Part shown: positions 62,597-64,000 of the stretch, piece after piece | How positions within the stretch are numbered: the first letter of the stretch is position 1 | Layout of the letters: every line of letters starts with the position of its first letter | From: Ga0077555 sp963746315 | GTDB taxonomy: Bacteria; Pseudomonadota; Alphaproteobacteria; Rhizobiales; Hyphomicrobiaceae | Reading direction: 5' to 3' | DNA length: 64,000 bases | Assembly (NCBI GenBank): GCA_963746315.1 | Contig: CAVVAR010000005.1 | Location: forward strand, 434,001 to 498,000 | Program-made: the position numbers and the translations under genes | The notes under the pieces: model-generated | Told to the model about the DNA's origin: nothing | What the model saw: the letters and a program-made list of their open reading frames with translations, nothing else | Database searches by the model: none

Positions 62597-63017
62597 GGTT
62601 GATGCCGCCGAATCCTTATCATTGGCCCATCGGGCCAGATACGAAAATGTGATGAACATGTATTCATCGAAATCCGGAGGCCGATACTTCCGATCGACAT
62701 AAAGAACGTCGAGCCCACGCGTTCGCGTCGCGCGCACGTTGAACCATGCCTCCGGCTGCAATGTGTTGGCGCTCAGGTGTTTGAGCGCATGTGACAGGGC
62801 GGAAGCGCGACCTTCACGTCTGAAACCATTGAGTTTTTTCACTGGGCGGATCTGAGTAAAGGCAAGATGGAGACTTCGCAGAGAGCAAGAGGCGAGGATC
62901 GCTCTGTAAAACTACAACGCGATCTCGACCCAGGTTTCGGCTCCATCTTTACTTGTCGACGCGAAGGCAATTCTTGACGGTGGAAAACTCGCCGGTCAAT
63001 CGCGCCGGGTGCGAGGG
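62597..63017. other. Intergenic stretch without a supportable gene
   Basis: About 420 bases upstream of the cysteine-motif protein gene and downstream of the lyase gene. Open frames here have no family features and no good ribosome sites. A long 5' region of the small gene is plausible, but I see no defined motif. Confidence 0.5.
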
Positions 63018-63935
63018 TTAGTCGGATTTGGTAGCGCGTCGTGCGCGGGCCTCGATTCGCTCGGCAGCGGCGAGGATGCGCTCGGCTTTGATGACGATCG
63101 GGATGTCGATCATCTTGCCGTCGAGCTGGACTGAGGCGCGACCCTGGCTTTTCGCTTCATCATAGACGTCGATGACGCGGCGCGCCCAAGTCAATTCGGT
63201 AGGCTTCACGCCGAACTCCTCGTTCAGGATCGCGACGTGGTTCGGGTGAATGCACGAGGAGCCGCGGAAGCCCATGCGGCGGGCGAGGCGGGCGGAGGCC
63301 CGGTAGCCTTCCAGGTCGCGGAAGTCGGCGACCGACCCGATGATGCCCATAGGCATCAGTCCGTTGGCCACGGCGGCGATAGCCACGCGCTGCTTCGGAT
63401 AGTGAAGGATGTCGGTTGCCGCCTCGCCACCGATCTCCATGGCGAAATCCTCGGAGCCGAGGCCGACAGACACGAGGCGCGGATGCGCAGCGGCGATCTC
63501 GTCGGCGCGCGCGAAGGCGGACGGCGTCTCGATCAGTGCCATGAAACGGGTATGGCCGACGGTCATGCCCTTGGAGGCCTCGATCCGGTCGGCCAGCTCC
63601 GCCAGCAAGCGGATGTGGCTGGCTCCGTCGATCTTGGGCAGGATCAGCGCCGAGATGGCGGGCGATATCGCCGCCTCCATGTCACGTACACACAGCTCGA
63701 GCGGTTGATTGACGCGCACGACGACGTCGGCACCACTTCGCGCGACTTTCGGCGCGGCAGCCTCGATCAAGGTGCGAGCGGTCGCTTTCTCGCCGGGAGG
63801 GACGCTGTCCTCGAGGTCGAGAATGACGGCGTCGGAACCGCGTGTGTGCGCTGTTTCCACGAACTTGGTCACGTTGACGGGGACAAATAGCATCGAGCGC
63901 CAAACGGGAAGGTTACTGGCGGAAGCGGTGGACAT
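63018..63935 (-). CDS. HpcH/HpaI-family CoA-ester lyase (CitE/Mcl-like)
   Basis: A 305-residue TIM-barrel enzyme of the citrate-lyase beta / malyl-CoA lyase group. SMLFVPVNVTKFVETAHTRGSDAVILDLEDSVPPGEK (about 14-50) carries the conserved Asp/Glu pair, with Arg in VVVRVNQP. Glu in MALIETPSAFARADEIAA (about 136) and Asp in LGSEDFAMEIGGE (about 164) are the Mg ligands, and GFRGSSCIHPNHVAILNEEF (about 224-243) binds CoA. It cleaves or forms C-C bonds of malyl-CoA, citramalyl-CoA or similar esters, which fits the propionate theme. The ATG at 63935 has GGAG eight bases upstream. Exact substrate not assigned. Confidence 0.88.
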   Translation of the reverse strand: MSTASASNLPVWRSMLFVPVNVTKFVETAHTRGSDAVILDLEDSVPPGEKATARTLIEAAAPKVARSGADVVVRVNQPLELCVRDMEAAISPAISALILPKIDGASHIRLLAELADRIEASKGMTVGHTRFMALIETPSAFARADEIAAAHPRLVSVGLGSEDFAMEIGGEAATDILHYPKQRVAIAAVANGLMPMGIIGSVADFRDLEGYRASARLARRMGFRGSSCIHPNHVAILNEEFGVKPTELTWARRVIDVYDEAKSQGRASVQLDGKMIDIPIVIKAERILAAAERIEARARRATKSD

Positions 63936-64000
63936 GTCAGTCTCCAAGGGGCGTGTTGGGCAGGGCAGCTCGAGCAGAGGGGCATGCGACGTCGTTGGAG

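Overview
The window is high-GC, densely coding bacterial chromosome, almost certainly from an alphaproteobacterium of the Hyphomicrobiales (Rhizobiales) type. Markers are the order RNase D-like / lptC-lptA / lptB / rpoN / ptsN, a TIGR03808-type TAT-exported repeat protein, DUF1491 and DUF3775 proteins, a PBP1A gene followed by DUF1214 and DUF1254 genes, and a DUF2007 gene beside a heptaprenyl/octaprenyl diphosphate synthase. No rRNA, tRNA, CRISPR array, transposase or phage gene was found.

Layout. 1-5.6 kb: partial L,D-transpeptidase, PsiF-repeat protein, a two-RCK potassium channel with a small membrane partner, and an AMP-forming acyl-CoA ligase. 5.8-10 kb: propionyl-CoA synthetase (frameshifted), a palindromic repeat, transketolase. 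10-15 kb: a three-subunit FAD/2Fe-2S dehydrogenase operon (HcnABC or hydroxyproline/opine dehydrogenase type) with a TIM-barrel isomerase, and a divergent TauD-type dioxygenase. 15-22.5 kb: META-domain protein, an SDR, then the lipopolysaccharide-export/sigma-54/PTS-Ntr block. 22.5-31 kb: lone CoxL-like molybdoenzyme subunit, histidine phosphatase, MltB-type transglycosylase, NAD-dependent oxidoreductase, cyclase-family hydrolase, MFS transporter and a partner of unknown function. 31-36 kb: type I secretion ABC transporter and a membrane fusion protein gene broken by an in-frame TAG. 36-42 kb: GFA protein, KdsA, zinc ribbon, DUF423, TauE, broken DUF486, EamA and an M20 peptidase. 42.3-45 kb: the accessory pocket, with hairpin-ended repeats, a GIY-YIG nuclease lying inside one of them, and an AT-richer HEPN-like gene. 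45-54 kb: methylmalonate-semialdehyde dehydrogenase, TIGR03808 protein, small DUF proteins, DUF1254/DUF1214/PBP1A. 54-64 kb: complete liv transporter for branched-chain amino acids, a methyltransferase, polyprenyl synthase and a CoA-ester lyase.

How the genes fit together. Several genes suit short-chain and branched-chain carbon use: liv uptake, propionyl-CoA synthetase, methylmalonate-semialdehyde dehydrogenase, acyl-CoA ligase and CoA-ester lyase. Others serve the envelope: LptC/A/B, KdsA, PBP1A, MltB, L,D-transpeptidase.

Two things stand out. First, six conserved reading frames are broken by single-base changes: +1 insertions in the genes for propionyl-CoA synthetase, PBP1A, polyprenyl synthase and the DUF1214 protein, and in-frame TAG codons in the HlyD-type and DUF486 genes. 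One or more of these genes should be important for growth, so base-level sequence error must be excluded before calling pseudogenes. Second, the 43-44 kb repeats have hairpin ends that covary between copies, and one copy carries a GIY-YIG nuclease gene in place of its interior. This looks like a small, possibly mobile nuclease/repeat system.
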